A stretch of 64,000 nt of DNA from Paraburkholderia solisilvae (GTDB lineage Bacteria; Pseudomonadota; Gammaproteobacteria; Burkholderiales; Burkholderiaceae). A program made the translations under genes and the position numbers. Numbering within the stretch: the stretch's first letter is position 1; each line of letters starts with the position of its first letter. The notes under the pieces are model-generated. The model made no database searches, was not told the origin of the DNA, and saw only the letters and a list, made by a program, of their open reading frames with translations. Below, piece after piece: positions 37,349-45,649 of this stretch. The stretch is from positions 56,599 through 120,598 of the forward strand of contig NZ_CADIKF010000019.1 of NCBI RefSeq assembly GCF_902859875.1, given 5' to 3'.

Positions 37349-39448
37349 ATGGCAGTCGATTACGCGACGCACGACGGCGTTGCCGTCATCACATTGAACA
37401 ACCCGCCGGTAAACGGTCTCGGCCACGCGACGCGTGCGGGCATCGTCGCGGCGCTCGAGCGCGCGCAGCAGGATCCCGCGCTCGCCGCGATCGTGCTGAC
37501 CGGCGCCGGCAAGGTGTTTTGCGGCGGCGCCGACATCACCGAATTCAACACGCCGAAAGCGACACAAGCGCCGCTGCTCGGCGCCGTGATCCAGGCGCTC
37601 GAACAGAGCGCGAAGCCGGTCGTTGCGGCGCTGCACGGCGTTGCGATGGGCGGCGGTCTCGAACTCGCGCTGGGCGCGCATTACCGCATCGCCGCGCGCG
37701 GCGCGCAGATCGCGCTGCCCGAAGTGAAGCTGGGCCTGCTGCCCGGTGCGGGCGGCACACAGCGGTTACCGCGCGCCATCGGCTTGGCGCGCGCGCTCGA
37801 CATGATCGTGACGGGCACGCCTGCGATGTCCGACACGCTCGCGCAGACCGCGCTATTCGACAAGGTCGTCGACGGCGATCTGCTCGACGCCGCGCTCGCG
37901 TTGGCGCGCGACGCCGGGGCACGGCCGGCCCCGCATCCGCGGTTGCGCGAGCGGGCGATCGAGCAGCCGGATGCCGCCGCCTGCTTCCAGGCGGCGCGCG
38001 ACCGTATCGCGGTGACCGCGAAGCACTTCCCGGCGCCGCACAAATGTATCGATGCGATCGAGGCGGGTGTGCTGAAGGGCTTCGACCACGGGCTTGCCTT
38101 CGAGCGCGAATGTTTTGTCGCGCTTGTGCGATCGCCGGAAAGCCGCGCGCTGCGTCATGCATTTTTCGGCGAGCGCGCCGCGAGCAAGATCGCCGATGTG
38201 CGCGCCGACACGCCGACCCGGACCATCGCGCGGGTCGCGGTGATCGGCGCGGGCACGATGGGCGGCGGCATCGCGATGAGCTTCGTCAACGCGGGGCTGC
38301 CGGTCACGCTGATCGAAGCCGACGAAGACGCGCTGCAGCGCGGTCTCGCGACGATTCGCAAGAATTACGACGCGACGCTCAGGAAGGGCAAGCTCGACGC
38401 GCAGGCGGCAACGGAGCGGCTGGAGCGCATTACGCCTTCGCTGTCCTACGACGATCTGACGCATGCGGACCTGATCGTCGAAGCGGTCTTCGAAGATCTC
38501 GGCGTGAAGGAGCAGGTGTTCCGGCGCATCGATGCGCTTGCGAAGCCCGGCGCGATTCTCGCGTCGAATACGTCGACGCTCGATCTGAACCGGATTGCCG
38601 CGTTCACGCGGCGCCCGCAGGACGTGGTCGGCCTGCATTTCTTCAGTCCGGCCAATGTGATGAAACTGCTCGAGGTCGTGCGCGGCGAAAAGACCGCGAA
38701 GGACGTGCTCGCGACCGTAATGAAGCTCGCGAAGACGATCGGCAAGACTGCGGTGGTCGCGGGCGTGTGCGACGGCTTTATCGGCAACCGCATGATCGAG
38801 CAGTACATCCGGCAGTCGCTCTTCATGATCGAGGAGGGCGCGTTGCCCGCGCAGGTCGATCGCGCGATCGAGGCGTTCGGGTTCGCGATGGGGCCGTTCC
38901 GGATGAGCGACCTCGCCGGCAACGATATCGGCTGGGCGATCCGCAAGCGGCGCTATCGCGAGCAGCCGCAGCATCGCTATCCGACGCTTGCCGACCGGCT
39001 GTGCGAGATGGGCCGCTTCGGGCAGAAGACCGGTGGCGGCTGGTATGACTACCAGGCGGGCGACCGGACGGCGCATCCGTCGGCGCTCGTCGACGCGATG
39101 ATCGTCGCGCACGCGCAGGATCTGGCTAAGCAGACGGACATCCCACGCCGCGAATTGACGGACAGCGAAATCGTCGAGCGGCTCGTGTATGCGCTCGTGA
39201 ACGAAGGCGCGAAAATTCTCGATGAAGGGATCGCCGCGAAAGCGTCCGATATCGACATGGTGTATCTGACCGGCTATGGCTTTCCGCTGTGGCGCGGCGG
39301 ACCGATGCTGTATGCGGATACGATCGGTCTTGCCGAGGTCGAGCGCGCGCTGCGCCGCTATGCGGCGCAGTCGCCGAACGGCGACGCATGGGACATCGCA
39401 CCGGGCCTCGTCGAACGCGCGGCGCAAGGGCGGCGTTTCAATGACTAG
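37349..39448 (+). CDS. Bifunctional enoyl-CoA hydratase / 3-hydroxyacyl-CoA dehydrogenase (FadB/FadJ-like)
   Basis: 699 residues from the ATG at 37349, preceded by CGGAGGC. Residues 1-185 are an enoyl-CoA hydratase/isomerase with the oxyanion-hole segments C-G-G-A-D-I and H-G-V-A-M-G-G-G. A Rossmann NAD domain follows at about 295-480 with [12 protein letters not shown], then two 3HCDH C-terminal domains. It performs the hydration and second oxidation of beta-oxidation. The upstream ligase would supply acyl-CoA; the thiolase is not in the window. Confidence 0.94.
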   Translation: MAVDYATHDGVAVITLNNPPVNGLGHATRAGIVAALERAQQDPALAAIVLTGAGKVFCGGADITEFNTPKATQAPLLGAVIQALEQSAKPVVAALHGVAMGGGLELALGAHYRIAARGAQIALPEVKLGLLPGAGGTQRLPRAIGLARALDMIVTGTPAMSDTLAQTALFDKVVDGDLLDAALALARDAGARPAPHPRLRERAIEQPDAAACFQAARDRIAVTAKHFPAPHKCIDAIEAGVLKGFDHGLAFERECFVALVRSPESRALRHAFFGERAASKIADVRADTPTRTIARVAVIGAGTMGGGIAMSFVNAGLPVTLIEADEDALQRGLATIRKNYDATLRKGKLDAQAATERLERITPSLSYDDLTHADLIVEAVFEDLGVKEQVFRRIDALAKPGAILASNTSTLDLNRIAAFTRRPQDVVGLHFFSPANVMKLLEVVRGEKTAKDVLATVMKLAKTIGKTAVVAGVCDGFIGNRMIEQYIRQSLFMIEEGALPAQVDRAIEAFGFAMGPFRMSDLAGNDIGWAIRKRRYREQPQHRYPTLADRLCEMGRFGQKTGGGWYDYQAGDRTAHPSALVDAMIVAHAQDLAKQTDIPRRELTDSEIVERLVYALVNEGAKILDEGIAAKASDIDMVYLTGYGFPLWRGGPMLYADTIGLAEVERALRRYAAQSPNGDAWDIAPGLVERAAQGRRFND

Positions 39449-39493
39449 CACCGGCGGCGCGTGTTGCAACCGGCATCAGAACGAGGTGAGGCG

Positions 39494-40144
39494 ATGAAGG
39501 CGGAAGCGAACTCCGGGGGCAGGCAGGCGGACGATGTGCTGCTGGTCGTCGACCTGCAGAACGACTTTATGCCGGGCGGCGCGCTCGCGGTCGCGCGCGG
39601 CGATGAGGTGGTGCCGCTCGCGAACCAGCTTGCGCGACGCTTTAGCCACGTCGTGCTGACGCAGGACTGGCATCCGCGGTCGCATATCTCGTTCGCCGCG
39701 AATCATCCGGGGCGCCAACCGTTCGAGTTCATCACGCTGCCTTACGGCGAACAGGTGCTCTGGCCGGTGCATTGCGTGCAGGAAACGCCGGGCGCCGCGT
39801 TTCACGCGGGCCTCGATATTCCGCATGCGCGCGCGATCATCCGCAAGGGCCACCACGAGCACGTCGACAGTTATTCGGCCTTCGTCGAAGCGGACCATAC
39901 GACGTCGACAGGCCTTGCCGGCTATCTGCGCGACGCCGGGGTGAAACGGGTCTGGTGCTGCGGGCTCGCCACTGACTTTTGTGTCGCGTGGTCGTCGCTC
40001 GATGCGCGAGCGGCCGGGTTCGACGTGTTCGTCATTGAAGATGCGACACGCGCGATCGACCTCGAGGGCTCGCTCGACGCGGCGTGGCGCGATATGAACG
40101 CAGCCGGCGTGCGGCGCCTGCGCGCGGCGCAGGTGCTGGCTTAG
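39494..40144 (+). CDS. pncA: Nicotinamidase (pyrazinamidase)
   Basis: 216 residues from the ATG at 39494, which follows GAGGTGAGG. The fold is the isochorismatase-like D-L-Q-N-D-F start with catalytic Asp, the metal-binding D-W-H-P-x-S-H-I-S-F, the Lys of I-I-R-K-G-H-H, and the nucleophile Cys of A-T-D-F-C-V. It deamidates nicotinamide to nicotinate for NAD salvage. It follows the FadB-like gene by 45 bases, so it may be co-transcribed although functionally unrelated. Confidence 0.95.
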   Translation: MKAEANSGGRQADDVLLVVDLQNDFMPGGALAVARGDEVVPLANQLARRFSHVVLTQDWHPRSHISFAANHPGRQPFEFITLPYGEQVLWPVHCVQETPGAAFHAGLDIPHARAIIRKGHHEHVDSYSAFVEADHTTSTGLAGYLRDAGVKRVWCCGLATDFCVAWSSLDARAAGFDVFVIEDATRAIDLEGSLDAAWRDMNAAGVRRLRAAQVLA

Positions 40145-40276
40145 CGGGTCTGCACATCCGTTGCGTGCGCAACGGGTCGCGACGGTGACGCACACTGCAT
40201 CGCACACGGCTTCGCGCCTTGACGCAGCGCGCCGCGTCGCGCATCATCCAGCGGCCCTCGCGTTCCTTTACGTCCC

Positions 40277-41173
40277 GTGTCCGTTCCGCTCGCTCATTCG
40301 CACGCCGTCCATTCACGCAGCATCGTGCAGATTCTGCTCGCGATGTTCTGCTTCGCGCTCGTCGATGCGCTCGCGAAATCGGTCGCGCTGCATTATCCGG
40401 CCAACGAGCTGACCTTCTTCCGCATGCTGTTCGGCCTCGCGCCGGCGCTCGCAATGTGCATGCGCGGCGTGCCGCTGCGCGCGCGGCTGAAAACGCTCAA
40501 TCTGCGCAGACAGACGCTGCGTGCGCTGACCCTGCTCGTCACGCTGGGGCTCTTCTTTGCCGGTCTGCCGTATGCGCCGCTCTCCGAGGCGGTGGCGATT
40601 CTCTATTCCGAATCATTGTTCGTCATTGTGCTCGCGCCATTGCTGCTGCACGAGCGGCTGCGGCGGCGCGACGCGGCGGCGGCCGTCATCGGGTTTATCG
40701 GCGTGTTGCTGATCGTGCGGCCGAGCGGCAGCCACTCGAGCTGGCTCGGTCCGCTGCTGCTGATTTCCAGCGCCATCACAGGCGCGCTGTCGATCATTCA
40801 GATCAAGCGTTTCAAGCCGACCGAGGATTCGAGCGTCGCGGTGCTGTACTTCACGGTGGTCGGCGTGCTCGTCAGCGGGTTGTCGCTGCCGTTTCTATGG
40901 CGCACGCCGACGCTCGATGCGCTCGCGATGATGGCGCTGATCGGCGTGCTCGCGGGCACCGGCCAGATCCTGATGACGGTCGCGATCCGGCAGGCGAGCG
41001 CCAGTGCGCTCGCGCCGTACAACTACACGAGCATCGTCTGGGCAACGCTGTTCGGTTATCTGGCGTGGGGCGAAACGGTCGGGCCCGTGTCGTTGGCGGG
41101 GATGGCGCTTGTGATCGGCAGTTCGGTCGCGGTCGCGTTGCGCGGCAAGCAGGCCGCGGCGCCGCTCGCGTAA
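40277..41173 (+). CDS. DMT-superfamily (EamA) transporter
   Basis: 298 residues from a GTG start at 40277, with ten hydrophobic segments arranged as two EamA repeats (about 15-145 and 160-295). P-S-G-S-H-S-S-W-L-G marks the hinge between them. The family exports amino acids, nucleotides or drugs, or imports small metabolites; the substrate cannot be predicted. Placement after pncA may be chance. No ribosome-binding site is obvious, so the start could be a few codons off. Confidence 0.88.
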   Translation: MSVPLAHSHAVHSRSIVQILLAMFCFALVDALAKSVALHYPANELTFFRMLFGLAPALAMCMRGVPLRARLKTLNLRRQTLRALTLLVTLGLFFAGLPYAPLSEAVAILYSESLFVIVLAPLLLHERLRRRDAAAAVIGFIGVLLIVRPSGSHSSWLGPLLLISSAITGALSIIQIKRFKPTEDSSVAVLYFTVVGVLVSGLSLPFLWRTPTLDALAMMALIGVLAGTGQILMTVAIRQASASALAPYNYTSIVWATLFGYLAWGETVGPVSLAGMALVIGSSVAVALRGKQAAAPLA

Positions 41174-41299
41174 CGCAAAGCGGCGGCCGGCGCGACGCAC
41201 GCTGCGTTTATGTGCACGTCATCTGCACCCTCATGCGCAGATGTTGCACCGCTGCGAGCGCATCTGCTCGAGGCGCGACTGCGGCAAGCGCCGCGCGCA

Positions 41300-41809
41300 T
41301 CACGAATCCGTGCCGATATACGGAAACGGCACCGACAGCGACCCCTGATCGATAAACCGCGTGCCGCCGGCGAGGCCGATGCCGGAGAGCCGCCCGCGCA
41401 GGATGTACTCGATCTGCCCGTATTGCGAGCGGTCGACGAACACGAACAACTGATGGATCGCGCTCATCGCGGAGACCGACACCGGCACGCTCACGACCGT
41501 TTCGCCGAACGCCGGCACGCTGCCGGCCGCGGGGCTCACGCCGCTCGCGAACGCCTTGCCGTTCACTTCGAGCTCGACTGAAATGCCGCTGAAGCTGACG
41601 GGCGAACCGGACGGATTCTGGATGCGCAGCTTCATATTGAAGCGCACTTCCATGCCCTGGCTGTCGAGCGGCTCGAGGCCCGCGACGTTGACGCGCAGCG
41701 GATCCTGGCCGAACCACGCGGCGCAGCCGTTCAACGTGGCGCTCAGCGCGGCCATGGCAAACACGACGACAACGAAGCGGACAAACCGGACGACGCGATC
41801 GGAGTACAT
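41300..41809 (-). CDS. LEA14-like (LEA type 2) lipoprotein
   Basis: 169 residues from the ATG at 41809, which follows GAGGTG. A lipoprotein signal ends in the lipobox L-N-G-C at about residue 29. The mature part is a WHy/LEA type 2 beta-sandwich: L-R-V-N-V-A-G-L-E-P then R-F-N-M-K-L-R-I-Q-N-P and V-P-V-S-V-S. Such domains are linked to desiccation and osmotic tolerance and to plant-microbe interactions. It is divergent from the toxin-antitoxin operon. Confidence 0.87.
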   Translation of the reverse strand: MYSDRVVRFVRFVVVVFAMAALSATLNGCAAWFGQDPLRVNVAGLEPLDSQGMEVRFNMKLRIQNPSGSPVSFSGISVELEVNGKAFASGVSPAAGSVPAFGETVVSVPVSVSAMSAIHQLFVFVDRSQYGQIEYILRGRLSGIGLAGGTRFIDQGSLSVPFPYIGTDS

Positions 41810-41894
41810 GGCCGGCACCTCGGGGAGAGCGGGGATGTGGAGGTCATTCTAGCGGGATGGCGGGATTCCGGCGCGATACGGTTACTGACTACAT

Positions 41895-41923
41895 TTGCCT
41901 TTGTGTAATCGATTGGATACACT
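41895..41923 (+). promoter_or_regulatory. Candidate promoter of the toxin-antitoxin operon
   Basis: TTGCCT (41895-41900), 17-base spacer, TACACT (41918-41923), a four-of-six match in each box. It lies about 60 bases before the toxin start. Direct repeats follow immediately. Confidence 0.45.
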
Positions 41924-41926
41924 ATC

Positions 41927-41962
41927 GTTACTGGCTCTACTGGCTCTGGCTCTACTGGTAAC
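41927..41962. promoter_or_regulatory. Direct-repeat block, possible toxin-antitoxin operator
   Basis: GTTAC at one end and GTAAC at the other bracket three copies of ACTGGCTCT-like sequence (41929-41958). The block covers the predicted transcription start, the usual location of an operator bound by the antitoxin or complex. Confidence 0.4.
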
Positions 41963-41981
41963 GGGGGGATTGAAACGAAGA

Positions 41982-42290
41982 ATGAATACGATCAATCAGA
42001 CCGACGAATTTCGGAACTGGCTGTCTGGCATCAAGGACAAAACCCTGAAGGGTGCGGTAATTGGACGAATCACCCGCGCGGCGCACGGGTCGTTCGGCGA
42101 TTGTCACGATGTAGGCGACGGCGTGTGGGAGATGAGAGTTCATATTGGAGGAGGCGCACGCCTTTATTACGTGAGGGATGGCTTGACTGTTTATCTATTG
42201 ATCAGCGGCGGAGGGAAAAAAGGGCAGGACGCCGATATTGCGGCTGCAAAAGCGCTATGGGCATCGATATTGAAGGAGCGCAGGAAATGA
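41982..42290 (+). CDS. HigB/RelE-superfamily toxin of a type II toxin-antitoxin system
   Basis: 102 residues from the ATG at 41982. The sequence fits the small RelE/ParE-like killer proteins (HigB2-type): F-R-N-W-L near the start, R-I-T-R-A-A-H-G-S-F-G-D, V-W-E-M-R-V-H, the core R-L-Y-Y-V-R, and L-L-I-S-G-G-G-K-K-G-Q-D-A-D-I-A-A-A-K. Most members cut mRNA on the ribosome. The gene comes first, toxin before antitoxin, the reverse of most RelBE pairs and typical of HigBA. The stop overlaps the antitoxin ATG (ATGA), so the two are translated together. Confidence 0.9.
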   Translation: MNTINQTDEFRNWLSGIKDKTLKGAVIGRITRAAHGSFGDCHDVGDGVWEMRVHIGGGARLYYVRDGLTVYLLISGGGKKGQDADIAAAKALWASILKERRK

Positions 42291-42757
42291 GCAAGACGAC
42301 CGGCATCACCCCATTTGATGCATCGGAGTACCTTGACAACGAGGAAACGATCGCGGCATACCTGACCGACGCGCTTGCATCCGGAAACGAGGATGTCGTG
42401 CTCGCCGCCTTCAGGGATGTTGCCAAAGCGCGCGGTATGGCAAGAGTTGCGGCGGACGCCGGTGTGCAACGCGAAAGCCTCTACAAGTCTCTGAATGAGG
42501 GGGCCAAGCCACGTTTTGAAACGATCATGAAAGTCGCCGGTGCGCTTGGCGTCCGGCTGGTCTTCCAGGCAAACTATCCTCCGTTGCCGGAGGAGGCCAA
42601 ACGTGATGCGCGGGCCATGAAAAAGGCGAAGTCGGAGTCGGCGGCGCGCAAGCCGCGTCAAAAAGCCAAGGCCCCGCAGGCCGCCAAGACGGGCAAAGCC
42701 GGTGCAGCCAGAAGCACCCGCAAGACCGATCGGGAATCGAAACATGCGCTCGCATGA
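42287..42757 (+). CDS. HigA-type antitoxin with a long basic Lys/Ala-rich tail
   Basis: 156 residues, ATGA-coupled to the toxin. Residues about 1-100 match the addiction module antidote family: F-D-A-S-E-Y-L near the N-terminus, G-M-A-R-V-A-A-D-A-G-V and R-E-S-L-Y-K-S-L-N-E-G-A-K-P forming the helix-turn-helix, and V-A-G-A-L-G-V-R-L. It should neutralise the toxin and repress the operon. The remaining ~50 residues are almost all Lys, Ala, Arg, Ser and Pro, similar in composition to histone H1-like or AlgP-like tails, and are absent from ordinary members of this family, which stop near residue 100. The tail may enhance DNA binding. Confidence 0.88.
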   Translation: MSKTTGITPFDASEYLDNEETIAAYLTDALASGNEDVVLAAFRDVAKARGMARVAADAGVQRESLYKSLNEGAKPRFETIMKVAGALGVRLVFQANYPPLPEEAKRDARAMKKAKSESAARKPRQKAKAPQAAKTGKAGAARSTRKTDRESKHALA

Positions 42758-42826
42758 TTTCGATCAGCATGAATGGCAACGTAAATTTGAACATTCAATA
42801 ATCGACATCAGACAGGTACAGAGATC

Positions 42827-43129
42827 GTGATCAGACATATCGTGATGTGGAGGTTGAAGGAAAACGCCGAAGGCGCCACGCGTGCGGAAAACGCGGTGAA
42901 GCTGAAGGAAAAGCTCGAAGGCTGCCGCTCGATTGTGCCCGGCATCCTGCATCTCGAAGCCGGAATTGCGAAGCCCGGCCTCGAATCCACGTACGACGTC
43001 GTGCTGGTCTCCGATTTCACCGACAAGGCCGCGCTCGACGCTTATCAGGTCCACCCGACGCACGAAGCGCTGAAGGCGTTTGTCGGCAAGGTGCGCGAGT
43101 CGCGCGAATGCGTCGATTACGAAGTGTGA
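42827..43129 (+). CDS. Dabb family (stress-responsive alpha-beta barrel) protein
   Basis: 100 residues from a GTG start. The pattern M-I-R-H-I-V-M-W-R-L-K, S-T-Y-D-V-V-L-V-S-D-F and Y-Q-V-H-P-T-H is diagnostic for the Dabb domain, a dimeric ferredoxin-like fold. Members are stress-induced or act in small-molecule chemistry; the role here is unknown. Nine bases separate it from the thioesterase gene, so they are probably co-transcribed. Confidence 0.92.
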   Translation: MIRHIVMWRLKENAEGATRAENAVKLKEKLEGCRSIVPGILHLEAGIAKPGLESTYDVVLVSDFTDKAALDAYQVHPTHEALKAFVGKVRESRECVDYEV

Positions 43130-43138
43130 TGCCCTCTT

Positions 43139-43636
43139 ATGAATGAATCGCAACACGCAGCGCCGCACAGCGGCGCCGCCGCCACGCCGGTCATCGAAAG
43201 CCCGTTTGTCGATCATCTCGGCGTGCGCGTGGTATCCGCCGCGGACGGTGCGAGCGAAGTCGTGCTGCCGCTCGCGCCGGACCACCTGAATACGTGGAAT
43301 GTCGCGCACGGCGGCGTCACGATGACGCTCGCCGACGTCGCGCTGGCGATGGCCGCGCGCAGTCTCTCCGCGCACGGCATCGGCGTAGTCACCGTCGAAA
43401 TGAAGGTGAATTTCATGCAGCCGGGGCGCGGCGAGTTGCGCGCGACCGGCCGCGTGCTGCATCGCTCCACGACGATGGCCTACTGTGAAGGCGAGATTCG
43501 CGATAGCGAAGGGCACTTCGTCGCGAAGGCGCTCGGCACGTTCAAGTACATGCGGCGGCTCGCGGTCGGCCGCGATGTCGTGCAGCAGCGCTTGCGCACC
43601 GACCCGTCGGCGAAGCCCGGACCGAGCGACGGTTGA
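43139..43636 (+). CDS. PaaI-family hotdog-fold thioesterase
   Basis: 165 residues. The hotdog core includes N-V-A-H-G-G-V, with the conserved His-Gly-Gly, D-V-A-L-A-M-A, and V-E-M-K-V-N-F. Members hydrolyse CoA thioesters such as aryl-acetyl-CoA or free CoA in the cytoplasm. It is in an apparent operon with the Dabb gene. It could equally be a housekeeping acyl-CoA thioesterase. Confidence 0.9.
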   Translation: MNESQHAAPHSGAAATPVIESPFVDHLGVRVVSAADGASEVVLPLAPDHLNTWNVAHGGVTMTLADVALAMAARSLSAHGIGVVTVEMKVNFMQPGRGELRATGRVLHRSTTMAYCEGEIRDSEGHFVAKALGTFKYMRRLAVGRDVVQQRLRTDPSAKPGPSDG

Positions 43637-43835
43637 CGCTTTCCCGGCGTGCTCAAAGGGCAGAGTTTCCGTAAGCAGATCGTCAAGCTGATCTGAGCGC
43701 GACCTCATGTACCCGATGTATTGATCGCTTACGTCGCGCTGAGCGCTGCGGGTGCGCAACGCACGCGCGTGGTGCGCTTGTGTGAACGATTCGTCAAAAG
43801 AATGTTGCTGTGAGCAGATATTGCTTGAGGCAAAT

Positions 43836-43859
43836 TTCGTAACAGCAGAATAGTCCTCG
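43836..43859 (+). promoter_or_regulatory. hrpII-box-like motif upstream of the CNF-like gene
   Basis: TTCG, then exactly 16 bases, then CTCG: seven of eight positions of the TTCG-N16-TTCG box bound by HrpB-type activators of type III secretion genes. A CATAAG about 32 bases further could be the -10. The motif is short and a chance match in a few hundred bases is not improbable. Confidence 0.2.
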
Positions 43860-43948
43860 CATGCTCAATGAATCGGACGACGCCGCCTGCTCATAAGGTC
43901 GCCCGATTATTTCGGCTTGCATATTATTTCCATGCGAGGACGAATCGG

Positions 43949-45580
43949 ATGAAAACGACAGATTCAGCAATGCCGCCGTTATCACAGACGATGTACGGCG
44001 AAGCGCAAGCCACCGGCGAGGCATCCGGAAAAGCGCCACAGATCAAGACAGATGCACGGCAACGCAATACACGGGAAGCTTCTGCCGCGCCCCCGCGCCG
44101 GCTCCGGTTTCCGCCGCCGCCCCCGCCGCCGCCGCGCACCAACGCTGTTAATCAGAACGACAGCGGGGTAACACGCGTCCGCTTGCAGGGCATCGGAATC
44201 AAGACGAGCTACACCTTGAAAGAGGTATTGAGGATGACAGGCGATGCTTTTGAAAAGCCTTTCACCTCGTTTCTAACTTATATGTCGAACGCCGGATCGC
44301 TGCTGATAGACGGGAAACCTGCCACGCAAAGCCAGAAGGACGCAATTGAAAGGATTACCAGCAAGTTCGATGCAGTCGTGGGTCTTGCGTCGAGGAGTGG
44401 GCAAATGCAATTGGCGGGAAAAATACTGCATCGGATAAACGATGCCGCTCATGGTAAGCCGTTCTCAAGAGAGGACATGGCGAGCGACCTGCTGGACGGT
44501 GTCTCGAGTGTCGACGTCAAGCTTCCAGACTTCAAGGGAGAAATGCCCGGGCGTTTGGGCAGCCCATCGTTGCAGTCTTCGTCAGCCGAGGCGTCCGGTA
44601 GCGAACCCGCTGCATCTGAAGTCGGCAAGGAGTCCGTGTCGTTGTTAAAGCAACTGGTCAGGCGTGGGCCGCCCGACCTCGTTCCTGCGGCGAACCGGCA
44701 GGCGGATCAGCAACGCATTGACGCGTTCTGCGGTCCGGTTTCCTTCTATAGAAAAGATCGCGAGGCGCCCGCTCCTGACTTTCCGTCCGTCATTCATGCA
44801 ACCGAATACAAGGACCGGCGTAACGTGCTGACGGTCGGCAAAGGCAAGGACCTGACCTTTTACGACGCCGAGGAGAAGGCGGGCGTGAATGGCGACAAGG
44901 CGGCCGACATGACGCCCGAACTGGCGAATGCCAGCGTGATCCAGCTGGGCAGCGGCAAGGACGGCGTGGCGGCGGTCAACGTGTGCTTTGAAGATCTGGC
45001 TCCGGGTTCGACCACGATCGTGAGCAGCGGGCCCATGCGCGGCAGCACGATGTTGTTTACGGCGGATGAAACGGGATTTTCCGCCTACCATGCGGGCGCG
45101 TCGAAACAGACGCGCGCGAAAGCCGCGGACGCAGAGGCGTCCAGTATCGCGGAAGCTCATGAACGCTTCGGATCGACCCACGCCGATGCCACGCCGCAGC
45201 AAAACGGTATGGATGCGCTTTATCGTGCGGCGACATCCCATCCGTTCTCTGCAATCGTTTCCAGCTATGGCGATCCGCCGGCAGGTCAACCGCACCCGAA
45301 GTACGCGCCTTCGAACGACGCCGGTTTGGGCGCTGACGGGAGGCCGTGGAGCATGATGAATTTCAACTATGTCGGTGCGGACCAGAGTCCCCGCGAGGTC
45401 GGCAGCGCCGAAGCCATCATAAGAAAAGACGAGAATGGCAAAATCACCGTGCAGGTGTTGGCGGAAAGAGGCAAGTTGGGTTACAAACCCACCCGCGGCT
45501 GGAGCACCTCGCCGACTGCTTCATTCAACTATCGTCAGCTCGAGAGTGCTGTCGGACGTTATTCGGTGGACCACGCTTAG
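43949..45580 (+). CDS. Candidate secreted effector with CNF-like deamidase segment (Ser for Cys)
   Basis: 543 residues from the ATG at 43949, which follows GAGGA; a longer frame to 43868 lacks this signal. No signal peptide or membrane segment is seen. The first 70 residues are Ser/Thr/Gln-rich and end in eight consecutive Pro (about 55-62), like the secretion regions of type III effectors. The middle (100-280) is alpha-helical and unrecognised. The C-terminal part has the segment around Gly365-Ser366-Thr and F-S-A-Y-His381-A-G; the 15-residue spacing between Ser366 and His381 equals that of the catalytic Cys866 and His881 of CNF1. The residue at the catalytic position is Ser, so the activity is uncertain. 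Base composition is visibly less GC-rich than flanking genes, indicating transfer. Related functions (deamidase, transglutaminase or a degenerate relative) are inference. Confidence 0.45.
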   Translation: MKTTDSAMPPLSQTMYGEAQATGEASGKAPQIKTDARQRNTREASAAPPRRLRFPPPPPPPPRTNAVNQNDSGVTRVRLQGIGIKTSYTLKEVLRMTGDAFEKPFTSFLTYMSNAGSLLIDGKPATQSQKDAIERITSKFDAVVGLASRSGQMQLAGKILHRINDAAHGKPFSREDMASDLLDGVSSVDVKLPDFKGEMPGRLGSPSLQSSSAEASGSEPAASEVGKESVSLLKQLVRRGPPDLVPAANRQADQQRIDAFCGPVSFYRKDREAPAPDFPSVIHATEYKDRRNVLTVGKGKDLTFYDAEEKAGVNGDKAADMTPELANASVIQLGSGKDGVAAVNVCFEDLAPGSTTIVSSGPMRGSTMLFTADETGFSAYHAGASKQTRAKAADAEASSIAEAHERFGSTHADATPQQNGMDALYRAATSHPFSAIVSSYGDPPAGQPHPKYAPSNDAGLGADGRPWSMMNFNYVGADQSPREVGSAEAIIRKDENGKITVQVLAERGKLGYKPTRGWSTSPTASFNYRQLESAVGRYSVDHA

Positions 45581-45649
45581 TTCTGGCTGCGCAGTGTCCG
45601 GCTGCAAGCCGGTGCGCGCGCCGCGTCGCGCCATATGGGGAGAGTAGGG

